Made by a program: the position numbers and the translations under genes | DNA from: Bacteroidales bacterium | GTDB lineage: Bacteria; Bacteroidota; Bacteroidia; Bacteroidales; UBA10428 | Direction: 5' to 3' | Assembly (NCBI GenBank): GCA_016934055.1 | Contig: JAFGTR010000108.1 | Location: 1-59,611, forward strand | Length of the DNA: 59,611 bases | The notes under the pieces: generated by a model | What the model saw: only the letters and a program-made list of their open reading frames with translations | Database searches by the model: none | Told to the model about the DNA's origin: nothing | Shown here: positions 50,783 to 59,611 of the stretch, piece by piece | Layout: every line of letters begins with the position of its first letter | Numbering within the stretch: the stretch's first letter is position 1

Positions 50783-53107
50783 TTATTTCCAAACCAGACG
50801 CACATCTCCCTTTCTCTCCACAGGCAAAACTTCAAGCAACACAACCTTGCCCTGTTTTACAATGACTTCAACGGTTGTATTATAAGGGGCCCGGAGCCTG
50901 AAATGCACATCCCATTCTTTTGGCCAGGCCGGAAGAAGAAATATCTTTTTTCCGTCAACCTGCATCAGCATTTCCTGAAGGCCGATCATGGCTGATCCAC
51001 CCCAGTTGTGGTCAGGTGTCCAGTCCATTCCCGGTCCCCAGAATGCCGGGAAGCGGCACTCGCTGTCTTTAAGCTTCTTAACCGTCAGATCAGCGGCTTC
51101 ATCTGTTAACCCCAGCCGTGCAGCAAAAATATTATCCTGTTTCCAGCCAACATGACTGCGGAATTTAATGGCATCAGCATCATAACGCCATGTGTTGATG
51201 GCCGTATCAAGTCCGGGTTTTCCAACACCATAAAGTCCCCAGGGAAAAACAGGGTATAGCTGCATGGTTTCTGTATTGTTCACTCTTTCCCATAACCTGG
51301 CCGGTGCAATGGTAACATGACCCTCGCATTCACGGAAACTGAGAGGCGGTATGCGACCGAGCATGGTTTTCCATTCATTGCGTTTATCTTCTGTAAGGTA
51401 CTGATCAGGCAATTCCAGCAAACGAGTCAGCACGGTCTGCAAGGCTGCAATGGTGGAACTGGCATTGTAGGCCATTTTATACGTCTCACCGGCCGAACCG
51501 GGATAAAGAATCAGGTGTTCCTTTTCGTCGAAACTTTTACTTCCTCTTCTTTTTGCCAGATATTGATAATGTTCATTGAAGAAAGTCAGGCAGCTTTCTA
51601 TAATGTGCATATAGGGGCCGATATCATCACCATTGTACCTTTGCGTTTCCAGTATCATCAGGCAGAATTCAAGGGCTGTGTCCCACTCGTATTCAAGCCA
51701 GGCATTGTATTCCATGCCTTTATCAAAATAATCCGGGCGATCCCAGCCATATTCAGAGCTGTTGGGCAGACCAAAGTTTTCCATCTGCTCAGTAAAGCAT
51801 GCACCTTTGTGTCTCCAGTATACTTCGCTTCGCAATTCAGCATTACGGACGATACGGCGATAGAATTCAAACTGGGCTTTCATCATATCAAAGTCACCGC
51901 TCTTCAGCATAGGAAAATATACAAGGCGCTGGTTTTGTGCTGTGTGAATGCCTCCGCCCCAGTTGCGGTAGTCAGGTGTAAAATGCTTTTGTGAGTCTAC
52001 AAATACCGGATCGTAAGTAAAAAGGCCGCCATTAAACTTTGTGGGATAATCACCATAAGCATTACAGGCAAGCATATAGCGGAAAAGCTGATAATTGCGG
52101 CCGGTCTGCCATGTTACTGAAGGTTCGCCGGAAGAATCAGAATTGACAAATATGTAACTCCGTTTCCAGAAGTCTTTCCACCAGTTTTGTGTGGCCGCAT
52201 GAGCGTTCTTGTTTTGTTTCACTGCTTCGCTCATCATTTTTTTCAGACCTTTTTCCCATATTGCCGGTGAGGAAGCCTGGTCAGTATGCAGGTACAATAC
52301 CAGGTGATGTTTTTTGGCCGGCGCTTTGCTCCTGAGTATCCACCCCTCGTAACCGGTATCAACATAACGTCCTGTTGTTTTGCCGGCCGGCATCATACCC
52401 GGGCCTGTCATAAAACCGCCAAAAGTAAGGTTTGATAACGGATTAAAGAGTATGTGTTTAACGGAATCCAGTCCCTGTTGCATTACGGTGAGGTCAAATA
52501 CCGTATATTCACGATTGCGGTGAAAGAACATGATGCCGTTATCCTGAAATGACAGGCTGTCATGAAAGGTAACAGGATTTTGTACCGGTCCCCATTTATA
52601 AGAGTTGGCAAAGTTTTCACCGTCACGTTGCACCAGGTCAGTATATCGCCAGCTTTCGAATATGGCTTCTGCTTTTACAGGATTGCCGGATGCGATATCG
52701 ACATGCACAACAGGCCTGTAGACATCTGTCCAGACGGTGATTTGAGCCGAACAGCCACCACTATCGGCACCTGAGATTCTTATACAGCCCTCTTTCAGCA
52801 CAAGTTCCTGCCTGAAACTTTTTCCGCCAAGTGGATTGGGGCTGAGCCTTACGCGGATACGTCCCAGTTTGAGCAAACCGTTGTTTTCGTCAAATGACCC
52901 GCTCCGGGAAACGTAAAAGAGCAGCTCTCCGTTTTCAACCCATACATTAAGTCCGACATCATGTCCGCCGCATGGCATCGACCCGGATGAATTCCAGCTC
53001 CGGCTGGTCCAAATTATGTTGCAGTCATCAAGCTCTGTGTGTTGGGAGAAGCTGAGTGTGAAAAGTGTATTCAGGGCAATGATCAAAAGTATGGTGACAG
53101 ATTTCAT
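50783..53107 (-). CDS. Secreted DUF5703 / (alpha/alpha)6 glycosidase-like protein
   Basis: The 774-residue protein has a signal peptide (to about residue 21) and an N-terminal beta-sandwich of DUF5703 type (WTSRSWNSSGSMPCGGHDVG, NGELLFYVSRSGSFDENN). An (alpha/alpha)6-type domain (about 330-690) with WGGGIHTAQNQRLVYFPML and WGPGMDWTPDHNWGGSAM, and a small C-terminal beta part, follow. This layout resembles GH95-type alpha-L-fucosidases or related polysaccharide enzymes. Catalytic residues are not certain from sequence alone; I do not assign a substrate. Confidence 0.72.
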   Translation of the reverse strand: MKSVTILLIIALNTLFTLSFSQHTELDDCNIIWTSRSWNSSGSMPCGGHDVGLNVWVENGELLFYVSRSGSFDENNGLLKLGRIRVRLSPNPLGGKSFRQELVLKEGCIRISGADSGGCSAQITVWTDVYRPVVHVDIASGNPVKAEAIFESWRYTDLVQRDGENFANSYKWGPVQNPVTFHDSLSFQDNGIMFFHRNREYTVFDLTVMQQGLDSVKHILFNPLSNLTFGGFMTGPGMMPAGKTTGRYVDTGYEGWILRSKAPAKKHHLVLYLHTDQASSPAIWEKGLKKMMSEAVKQNKNAHAATQNWWKDFWKRSYIFVNSDSSGEPSVTWQTGRNYQLFRYMLACNAYGDYPTKFNGGLFTYDPVFVDSQKHFTPDYRNWGGGIHTAQNQRLVYFPMLKSGDFDMMKAQFEFYRRIVRNAELRSEVYWRHKGACFTEQMENFGLPNSSEYGWDRPDYFDKGMEYNAWLEYEWDTALEFCLMILETQRYNGDDIGPYMHIIESCLTFFNEHYQYLAKRRGSKSFDEKEHLILYPGSAGETYKMAYNASSTIAALQTVLTRLLELPDQYLTEDKRNEWKTMLGRIPPLSFRECEGHVTIAPARLWERVNNTETMQLYPVFPWGLYGVGKPGLDTAINTWRYDADAIKFRSHVGWKQDNIFAARLGLTDEAADLTVKKLKDSECRFPAFWGPGMDWTPDHNWGGSAMIGLQEMLMQVDGKKIFLLPAWPKEWDVHFRLRAPYNTTVEVIVKQGKVVLLEVLPVERKGDVRLVWK

Positions 53108-53171
53108 GGCGTATTATTTTAACAGGAATAGCATAAAATAGTCTGACTGATTATCATTCAGATACCGGAAA

Positions 53172-54296
53172 TTAAAAGACCAATCTGACCAAAGCCCCGC
53201 CATCTGTGTTATTATCTATCTCAAGTTTTCCGTTATGCGCTTCCATAATAAGTTGTATCAATGCCAGATCAAGGCCGGTACCCTGTTCGGAGTATTCGCC
53301 GCTGGTAATGAAGGTTTTGTATTTGTGTTTCAGGACGATTTCAGGAAATCCCCGGCCCTGGTCGATGACTTCCAGTACATGATTTTTTCCCTGACAAAAT
53401 GTTTTTATGATGATCTTGCTGTTTTGGCAAGAATATTTTATGGCATTATCGATGACTTCTTTTATGCAGACTTCAATTAATTCTTTGTCAGCAAAACAAT
53501 CGCTGCCGGACTGCAGATCATATTCAAAGGCTATATTTTTCTCAAGGCTTTTTCCCGCAAGGGCGGCGACTGTTTTATGAACCAGTTCTTTAATACTGAA
53601 AGAGTATGGCTGTAAATGATATCTCTTTGCCTTAAATGCTGTTATGCGTTCGGCCAACAAGAGAAAATCTTCCAGGCGTTGTGTTGATATTTCAAGGATA
53701 TGAAACAATTCTTCATACTTTATAAATTCTTCGCTTTTGAACTTTGATTTGAACAATGCCATGGCTCCGACCAATCCGTTCAGGGGAGTTCTGAGTTCAT
53801 GGCTGATGATGTTCAGGAACTGAAATTTAAGCCGGTCAATTTCAATTAATTCCTTGTTTATCCTTTCCAGTTCTTCATTATTCTTCTTCAGCTGTTCTGT
53901 TAATTCTATATTTTTTTGTTTAAGCTCATACATATCCAGTGCACTGTCGATCACCTGTTGAATTTCTCTCTCTTCCCAGGGTTTTTGAATGTACTGAAAG
54001 ATTTTTGCTTCATTTACGGCATCTTTTAAGGCATCAAAGTCAGTGTAGGCCGTTATCAATATCCGGTTAGGATGAGGGTATTTGACCATTATACTTTTAA
54101 GAAAGTCAACGCCAGTCATTTCAGGCATACGCTGATCGGTGAGGATAAGATCGATATTTTGGTTTTCCATAATGCGTATGCCTTCCTGGGCTGTTTCAGC
54201 CGTGAAGATGTTGTAATTTCTGCGGAAGGTGTTTTTGAAAATATTCAGGTTGCTGATTTCGTCGTCGACATATAAAATATTGTACTTCTTATTCAT
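53172..54296 (-). CDS. Receiver-histidine kinase (REC-HisKA-HATPase)
   Basis: The 374-residue protein starts with a receiver domain (phosphoacceptor Asp54 in ILTDQRMPEM), then a coiled coil, HisKA (His166 in LNIISHELRTPLNG) and HATPase. The receiver is followed by the kinase, so it is a hybrid that can receive and donate phosphate. It is the last of three operon genes and overlaps the single-domain receiver gene by 8 bp. Confidence 0.9.
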   Translation of the reverse strand: MNKKYNILYVDDEISNLNIFKNTFRRNYNIFTAETAQEGIRIMENQNIDLILTDQRMPEMTGVDFLKSIMVKYPHPNRILITAYTDFDALKDAVNEAKIFQYIQKPWEEREIQQVIDSALDMYELKQKNIELTEQLKKNNEELERINKELIEIDRLKFQFLNIISHELRTPLNGLVGAMALFKSKFKSEEFIKYEELFHILEISTQRLEDFLLLAERITAFKAKRYHLQPYSFSIKELVHKTVAALAGKSLEKNIAFEYDLQSGSDCFADKELIEVCIKEVIDNAIKYSCQNSKIIIKTFCQGKNHVLEVIDQGRGFPEIVLKHKYKTFITSGEYSEQGTGLDLALIQLIMEAHNGKLEIDNNTDGGALVRLVF

Positions 54297-54675
54297 GATG
54301 CATATTTATTACCTTGAGAATAATCTGCTTTAAATTTTCGTTGTCCCATGGCTTGGGAATAAACCTGAACAATCCGTATTCCTTAAAAGCTGTATCTATA
54401 TCATTGGGAGCCGCATATCCTGATATCATTAAACGGTGGGGTGGGATATCAGGAAACAGTTCATGTATCTTTTTCAGAAGATCGAGACCTGTCATACCGG
54501 GCATCCGCTGATCAGTAATCAGGACGTCAATTTTGTTTTTATACAATATATCGATACCCGACCGGGCTGAATTTGCCAGGAAGATGTTAAAATCCCTGCG
54601 AAAAGTGTTTTTAAAGATCCTTAAATTACTTTCTTCGTCATCGATATAGAGTATGTTAAATTTATTACCGGTCAT
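54289..54675 (-). CDS. Single-domain response regulator
   Basis: The 128-residue protein is only a receiver domain with phosphoacceptor Asp55 (LITDQRMPG), acidic pair DDE at about 12-14 and conserved Lys in IPKPWD. No output domain is fused. It is closely related to the receiver part of the downstream hybrid kinase (both have FKNTFRRxxN), suggesting duplication. It overlaps that gene and lies 22 bp after the PAS kinase. Confidence 0.92.
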   Translation of the reverse strand: MTGNKFNILYIDDEESNLRIFKNTFRRDFNIFLANSARSGIDILYKNKIDVLITDQRMPGMTGLDLLKKIHELFPDIPPHRLMISGYAAPNDIDTAFKEYGLFRFIPKPWDNENLKQIILKVINMHHE

Positions 54676-54697
54676 TTTTTCAGTTTTAAGCCAGATA

Positions 54698-56956
54698 TCA
54701 CGATTGTTTTACGGGAATAATGATATTGAATTCTGTTCCTTTTCCCTCAACAGAATTTACTTTTATATCGCCGTTGTGTTCCCGGATGATGGAATATGTA
54801 ATCGACAAGCCAAGGCCGACACCACATCCTACCTCTTTGGTGGTGTAAAAAGGATCGAATATCTTTAATTTATCTTTATTGGCAATACCTTTGCCGTTGT
54901 CTTTTATGAAAATGTTAACACGGTCAGCATTCAGGCCTGTTTTAATGGTGATGATGCCTTTTTTACCCTCTATGGCATCGATGGCGTTGTTGATGATGTT
55001 GAGGAATGCCTGGTTCAACTTGCCCGGATGACACATAACGCGGGGCAATTGCTCATAATAATCTTTTACAATTTCAATATGATGTTTGTATTTGTTCTTT
55101 AACAGTATCAGCACACTGTCAATTTCTTCATGAAGATCAGCACTTTTCCATTTTTCATTCTCCATTCTCGAGAACCTGCTCAATCCGGCTACGATCTCAC
55201 CTATACGGCTGGCTCCTATTTTGATATCCTCAAGGGTTTCGGCAATGGCTGCATAAGCGAGATCAAATTCATGCTTTTTTTTAAGCTCTTCAATGTTTCT
55301 CAGCACTTTTTCTGCATTTTCAGTTTTTGAACTTAACGACTTAATGCCTTCAATGACCGGCCTGATATCGTCAAAATCCTTCATCAGGCTGTTAACACCG
55401 GCATATACAAAATTAACCGGATTATTTATTTCGTGGGCAATACCTGCAGTTAAAATACCCAACGATGCCATTTTTTCTGATTGCACCAGCTGTGACTGTG
55501 CATTTTTAAGCTGTTCAAGGGTGCTTTCGATCTCTTCTTTACGCTCGTGAAGGATTTTATTCGCAACTTCAAGTTTATTATTTGACTCCTGAAGCTTTTT
55601 GTTTAGCTTTTCGATCTTTTCAGATCTTTCTCTCAGCTTGTTTTCAGTATTTTTTATTTCAGTAATATCCCTGCCTATGCCTACAATACTGTTTATCTTT
55701 CCGTGTTTATCATACAAGGGTACTTTTGTTGTCAGCAGAACCATGACTTTCCCTTTATCATCAACGGTTGGCTCTTCCCTGGCAATAACAGGCTTGCCTG
55801 TCTTCAGGATCTGCTTTTCATCTTTGTGGTATTCAAGGGCATAGGGTTTTTCATAAAAATCAAAGTCGGTTTTTCCGATAATGTCTTTTAACCTGCGTTT
55901 TCCCAAATGCCTTATTTGTCTTTTGTTGGCATTCATGAACCGGCTTTCTTTGTCTTTGATGTAAATCAGATCAGGAATATTATCGATGATGGTTCTGAGC
56001 TGATTTCTTTCAAACTGCAGAATATCATTCTGCTTCTTTAATTCCCCTGACTGGTGCTTGATTTTTTCTGTTCTTTTCAACACCAGTTCTTCAAGATGAT
56101 TTTTGTAGTTGTCCAGCTCCTTTATTGTTTTTTTCAGATCGCCGATGTTCCTCACGGCGGCAACACGGACTATCTTATTGCCGATTTTTGCTTTCCTGGC
56201 CTCGATGGAAACAGGTATATGTGTGCCGTTTTTATGTATAGCCTCAATTTCATATTGTGTTGTTGCCTTTAAAAAATTCTGGCGCATAATCTTATGATAT
56301 CGGGGAGGAACCAGTAAATGAAGAAGGTTTTTGCCGATAAGCTCTGTTCGTTCATACCCTATCTGTCTTTCGAAGGAGAGATTACAATCGAGAATTATCC
56401 CGTTGTCATGTATGATGATGCCTTCAAAAGTAAGATCGGACAGGGTTTTAAACCGCTCTTCACTCTCTTTAAGGGCGATTTCAGTGTTTATCAGATTTGA
56501 AATGTCTATGCCAACAGAGAGAGTCCCTGTCAGCCTGTTCCGGTTATCCCTGATCTCGCTGTTATGCCATTGCATCCATATCCTTCTCCCATCCTTGGTG
56601 ATGTTTTCATTGATGTTGAATTCAAATGTTCGTGGACTCTGCGCCAGTTTTTTGATGAGCGTTACCAGGTTCCGGCCTGTACTTTCTGTCCGGGGAACAA
56701 TGGTTTTATCTAATTTTTTCCCGATGACTTCTTCTTTTTTATATCCAAAAATGCTTTCTGCATTGCCTGTATATTCAGTTAACAACAAATCTTTGTTGAA
56801 TTTGACAATGGCCACATTGGCAATTTGAACAATCTGCCTGTAATAATCTTCTTCTTCAGCATATGTTACAAAGTCCTGATTTGCTGATTTATCGGTGGCC
56901 GTACCAAAAGGTTTTCTTGTAGCTTTCCTCTTGTTTTTGTTATCAACGGCCTTCAT
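54698..56956 (-). CDS. PAS sensor histidine kinase (three PAS domains)
   Basis: The 752-residue soluble kinase has three PAS domains (about 36-155, 164-285, 324-440), coiled coils between and after them, HisKA with IAHEINNPVNF (NtrB/HK4-type H-box), and HATPase (KDNGKGIANK, GCGVGLGLSITYSI). It is the first gene of the operon and likely signals to the two downstream receiver proteins. No DNA-binding output is present, so phosphorelay or protein-protein output is expected. Confidence 0.93.
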   Translation of the reverse strand: MKAVDNKNKRKATRKPFGTATDKSANQDFVTYAEEEDYYRQIVQIANVAIVKFNKDLLLTEYTGNAESIFGYKKEEVIGKKLDKTIVPRTESTGRNLVTLIKKLAQSPRTFEFNINENITKDGRRIWMQWHNSEIRDNRNRLTGTLSVGIDISNLINTEIALKESEERFKTLSDLTFEGIIIHDNGIILDCNLSFERQIGYERTELIGKNLLHLLVPPRYHKIMRQNFLKATTQYEIEAIHKNGTHIPVSIEARKAKIGNKIVRVAAVRNIGDLKKTIKELDNYKNHLEELVLKRTEKIKHQSGELKKQNDILQFERNQLRTIIDNIPDLIYIKDKESRFMNANKRQIRHLGKRRLKDIIGKTDFDFYEKPYALEYHKDEKQILKTGKPVIAREEPTVDDKGKVMVLLTTKVPLYDKHGKINSIVGIGRDITEIKNTENKLRERSEKIEKLNKKLQESNNKLEVANKILHERKEEIESTLEQLKNAQSQLVQSEKMASLGILTAGIAHEINNPVNFVYAGVNSLMKDFDDIRPVIEGIKSLSSKTENAEKVLRNIEELKKKHEFDLAYAAIAETLEDIKIGASRIGEIVAGLSRFSRMENEKWKSADLHEEIDSVLILLKNKYKHHIEIVKDYYEQLPRVMCHPGKLNQAFLNIINNAIDAIEGKKGIITIKTGLNADRVNIFIKDNGKGIANKDKLKIFDPFYTTKEVGCGVGLGLSITYSIIREHNGDIKVNSVEGKGTEFNIIIPVKQS

Positions 56957-57098
56957 ATTTCGGGAATAACAGTTGGTTTGATGAAATAAATATAGTTTAT
57001 TTTGTTTTATTTTTCTTTCCGGATCAATACTTTTTAAAATAATAAGAGCAACCTGTTGAGTTATAAATTGTCATTATTGCAACTAACCCTGATATCAT

Positions 57099-59468
57099 AT
57101 GAAACACTTTATCTTTTTTTGCGCTATCAACCTGTTCACATTACAATCTGCTCTCCATTCCCAGCCTTACTCTCAGACGATTCGGGGGAGAGTCATCGAC
57201 AAAGCTACTCAACAGCCAATGCCGGGGGCCAATGTTATTGTTTTGGATACTGAGCCTGTTAAAGGGGCGGTAACAGATACTGACGGCTGGTTTAAGCTGG
57301 ACGATGTTGCTCTCGGGCGGATTAGCCTTGACATAAGCTTTATGGGCTATCAAAATGTCACAATCCGTAATTTATTCCTGATTTCGGGAAAAGAAATGAT
57401 ACTTACGGTTGAACTCGAAGAATCAGTTCAGCATGTTGGTGAAGTTGTGGTAAAAGCGTCACACCAAAAAAACAGGCCTAATAACGATATGGCGCTTATC
57501 AGTGCCCGTTCCTTTACCATTGAGGAAACAGAAAAATATGCCGGAAGCCGTGGTGATGTTGCCCGCATGGCCTCAGCGTATGCAGGCGTGTCCTTTGCCA
57601 ATGATTCAAGGAATGATATAGTCATCAGGGGTAATTCCCCAGTCGGCTTGTTGTGGAGGCTTGAAGATATGGATCTGCCAAATCCCAATCATTTTGCTGA
57701 AAACGGCACCACAGGAGGACCTGTGAGTATGCTGAACAACAATGTATTGCGGAATTCCGACTTTATTACGGGCGCATTTCCTGCAGAATACGGCAACGCT
57801 TTGTCGGGTGTGTTCGACCTGAAAATGCGCAATGGCAACAATGAACAGTTTGAACATATCTTCCAGGTTGGTTTTAACGGACTTGAACTTGGATCAGAAG
57901 GGCCGCTCTCAAAGAAACATAAGAGTTCATACCTGGCTAATTACAGGTTCTCGGTTATGGATGTTGTCAGTTTGTTAGGTGTTGATTTTGGGACAACCGG
58001 TGTGCCGCATTACCAGGATCTGTCATTTAAGCTAAGCTTCCCCGTAAAAAAGGGACTTGTCACCTGGTTCGGAATTGGCGGCATAAGCAGCGTTTCCATG
58101 CTCGACAGCAAAGCAAAAGATGATGCCCTGTATACCAACGAAGGCCAGGATTTATACAACGGCTCAAAAATGGGCGCTTCGGGAATATCCTGGTTACGGT
58201 ATCTGTCAGCAAATACCTATGCCAAATTTATACTTTCGGGTTTCTGCCAGAACGGATGGACAGAAATTGACACCCTTGATGTTGATAAAAATAAGACCCG
58301 GTATTTCGATCACAAAATTTCAGAGTACAGGCTGACATTTTCAGCTTTCACCGGCACGAAATTTAATGCAGCCTTATCTTCAAAGGCTGGATTCACAGTT
58401 GATCAAATGGGTTACGATATGAAAACCTACCAGTATGATCATGATTCATTAAGAATGATAAAAAGACTGCAGGAGAAGAAAAACCTTGGTGACGGCGGCT
58501 ATCTTTTAAGGACTTATTTTGAGCTTAACTGCAAGCTGAGTGACAAGTTAATACTGACACCGGGCATTCACCTTTTATACTATACCCTCACGGGCAAGCC
58601 ATCGATAGAGCCCCGCATGGGAATGTCGTGGAAATACGGAAAACACCGCAGCATCAACCTGGGTTATGGCACACATGCCAAAACCCATACACTGAGTACT
58701 TATTATCTGGGATCTTACCTGCCCGATGGCCAATATGTGGAAACCAACACAGGAATTGGGTATACAAAGTCTCAGCAGGTAGTGCTGGGCCACGACTGGA
58801 ATTTGAATGAGAACCTGCGATTGAAAACCGAAGCCTATTATCAATACCTGTATGATATACCTGTAGAACAGAATCCTACATATTTCAGCCTGTTAAATAC
58901 GGGAGCCGGCTGGGGTGTAGGTGCAGAAGACAGCCTTGTGAACGAAGGCACAGGCCGGAATTATGGGATAGAGGTGACATTTGAAAAGTTCCTGAGCCGG
59001 GGATATTATTTTCTGATCACGACTTCTCTGTTCGACTCAAAATACAGGGGCAGTGACGGAATTGAGCGAAATACTGCCTTTAATGGCAATTATGTCTTTA
59101 ATGCATTAGCGGGGAAAGAATTTACCATCAAAGAGAAGTCAATGCTCACTGTTGACCTGAAAGTGACCTGGGCCGGAGGTGTGCGATATATACCGGTTGA
59201 CATAGACAGGTCACTTGCAGAACAGGCAACGGTGCTCGACCTCAGCAATCCATATGAAGATCAATATCCTGATTATTTTAAAGCTGATATAAAATTTGGT
59301 TATAAGATGAACGGGAAAAAATCAACCCAGGAATTCCTGTTCTTCATTGAAAATGTCACAAACCATAAAAATGTTTTATACAGGCTGTATAAAAAGAGCA
59401 GGGATGAAGTCATAAACATAAATCAGCTGGGCTTTTATCCCATGATGCAATACCGCATCAGTTTTTAA
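57099..59468 (+). CDS. TonB-dependent receptor with N-terminal carboxypeptidase-regulatory-like domain
   Basis: The 789-residue protein has a signal peptide (to about residue 22), a beta-sandwich CarboxypepD_reg-like domain (RGRVIDKATQQPMPGANVIV, ..YQNVTIRNL), a plug domain (about 130-240; DIVIRGNSPVGLLWRLEDMDLPNPNHF) and a beta-barrel ending in an aromatic residue (MQYRISF). There is no SusD-like partner next to it. It imports an unknown ligand, and the gene has its own upstream region. Confidence 0.92.
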   Translation: MKHFIFFCAINLFTLQSALHSQPYSQTIRGRVIDKATQQPMPGANVIVLDTEPVKGAVTDTDGWFKLDDVALGRISLDISFMGYQNVTIRNLFLISGKEMILTVELEESVQHVGEVVVKASHQKNRPNNDMALISARSFTIEETEKYAGSRGDVARMASAYAGVSFANDSRNDIVIRGNSPVGLLWRLEDMDLPNPNHFAENGTTGGPVSMLNNNVLRNSDFITGAFPAEYGNALSGVFDLKMRNGNNEQFEHIFQVGFNGLELGSEGPLSKKHKSSYLANYRFSVMDVVSLLGVDFGTTGVPHYQDLSFKLSFPVKKGLVTWFGIGGISSVSMLDSKAKDDALYTNEGQDLYNGSKMGASGISWLRYLSANTYAKFILSGFCQNGWTEIDTLDVDKNKTRYFDHKISEYRLTFSAFTGTKFNAALSSKAGFTVDQMGYDMKTYQYDHDSLRMIKRLQEKKNLGDGGYLLRTYFELNCKLSDKLILTPGIHLLYYTLTGKPSIEPRMGMSWKYGKHRSINLGYGTHAKTHTLSTYYLGSYLPDGQYVETNTGIGYTKSQQVVLGHDWNLNENLRLKTEAYYQYLYDIPVEQNPTYFSLLNTGAGWGVGAEDSLVNEGTGRNYGIEVTFEKFLSRGYYFLITTSLFDSKYRGSDGIERNTAFNGNYVFNALAGKEFTIKEKSMLTVDLKVTWAGGVRYIPVDIDRSLAEQATVLDLSNPYEDQYPDYFKADIKFGYKMNGKKSTQEFLFFIENVTNHKNVLYRLYKKSRDEVININQLGFYPMMQYRISF

Positions 59469-59522
59469 TGAGGCTCAGTTTTCAGGAGCGTACCCGCGAA
59501 CTGAAAACTGAAAGCCGAATTA

Positions 59523-59546
59523 TCCCGATAGCTCTGCGTATCGGGA
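59523..59546. repeat. Hairpin downstream of the TonB receptor gene
   Basis: TCCCGATA (59523-59530) pairs perfectly with TATCGGGA (59539-59546) around an 8-nt loop. There is no T-run after it, so terminator function is doubtful. Confidence 0.5.
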
Positions 59547-59611
59547 TTGAGGACCGGTTTTCAGGAGTTTGCCGGTGAACCGGTTACTTTACCGAAGGTT
59601 TATGTGTATCG

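Noticed and set aside
51317..51994. 225-codon open frame opposite the DUF5703 gene
   Set aside because: Antisense to a clear secreted protein; composition is not protein-like and it has no start signal.

Overview
The window reads as a chromosomal segment of a Bacteroidota bacterium, probably in or near Bacteroidales. The evidence is TonB-dependent receptor, T9SS-type C-terminal domain, two-component-regulator propeller, CHAT/TPR and DUF5703 proteins, Bacteroidota-type promoters (TTG-N19/20-TAnnTTTG) and moderate GC. I saw no tRNA, rRNA or CRISPR array.

Layout. 0-5.9 kb: an acetyltransferase, a methyltransferase/ATP-grasp fusion, a deoxyhypusine-synthase-like enzyme, a small ORF, and a DDE insertion sequence inserted just upstream of a cold-shock gene. 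5.9-22.3 kb: an accessory, stress-type region of small membrane proteins (lmo0937/DUF5670, Thivi_2564 and CsbD-like), an OMP, a lipoprotein, DUF302, a cupin, a B12-binding radical SAM protein, three paralogous regulators (HMA-like CxxC N-terminus plus AraC DNA-binding domain), and a signalling block (histidine kinase, hybrid kinase, CheB/CheR/PAS, PAS). 22.4-30.9 kb: a glycosidase remnant, a KefB-type antiporter, a GH26 mannanase, a cytochrome c/PQQ-type sugar dehydrogenase, and a winged-helix regulator operon. 30.9-36.9 kb: an operon of propeller lipoprotein, two outer-membrane barrels and a TPR-CHAT protease-like protein. 37-50.5 kb: carB, a GT39-like transferase, an MCE transporter operon, a tldD/tldE pair, DUF2007 and patatin. 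50.7-59.5 kb: a DUF5703 glycosidase-like protein, a three-gene two-component operon and a TonB receptor.

The strongest observation is a repeated 62-bp promoter module. Two direct half-sites (consensus GAATGATGTAAC and GAATTATGTAAC) start exactly 21 bp apart, and the second starts exactly 33 bp before a TAnnTTTG -7 box. It occurs eight times: six on the plus strand and two on the minus strand. It lies upstream of the OMP, both lmo0937-like genes, a CsbD-like gene, the lipoprotein, the Thivi_2564-like gene, the cupin and the radical SAM gene. Two copies head operons that encode the HMA-AraC regulators. I infer a compact, autoregulated envelope/general-stress regulon controlled by a CxxC-AraC activator; I do not know of a published description. 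The region also shows decay: a frameshifted regulator copy that lost one Cys, a small membrane ORF whose ATG reads ATC, and a monooxygenase fragment.

A second candidate system is the propeller/OMP/OMP/TPR-CHAT operon, which could couple an exported sensor to a caspase-like peptidase.
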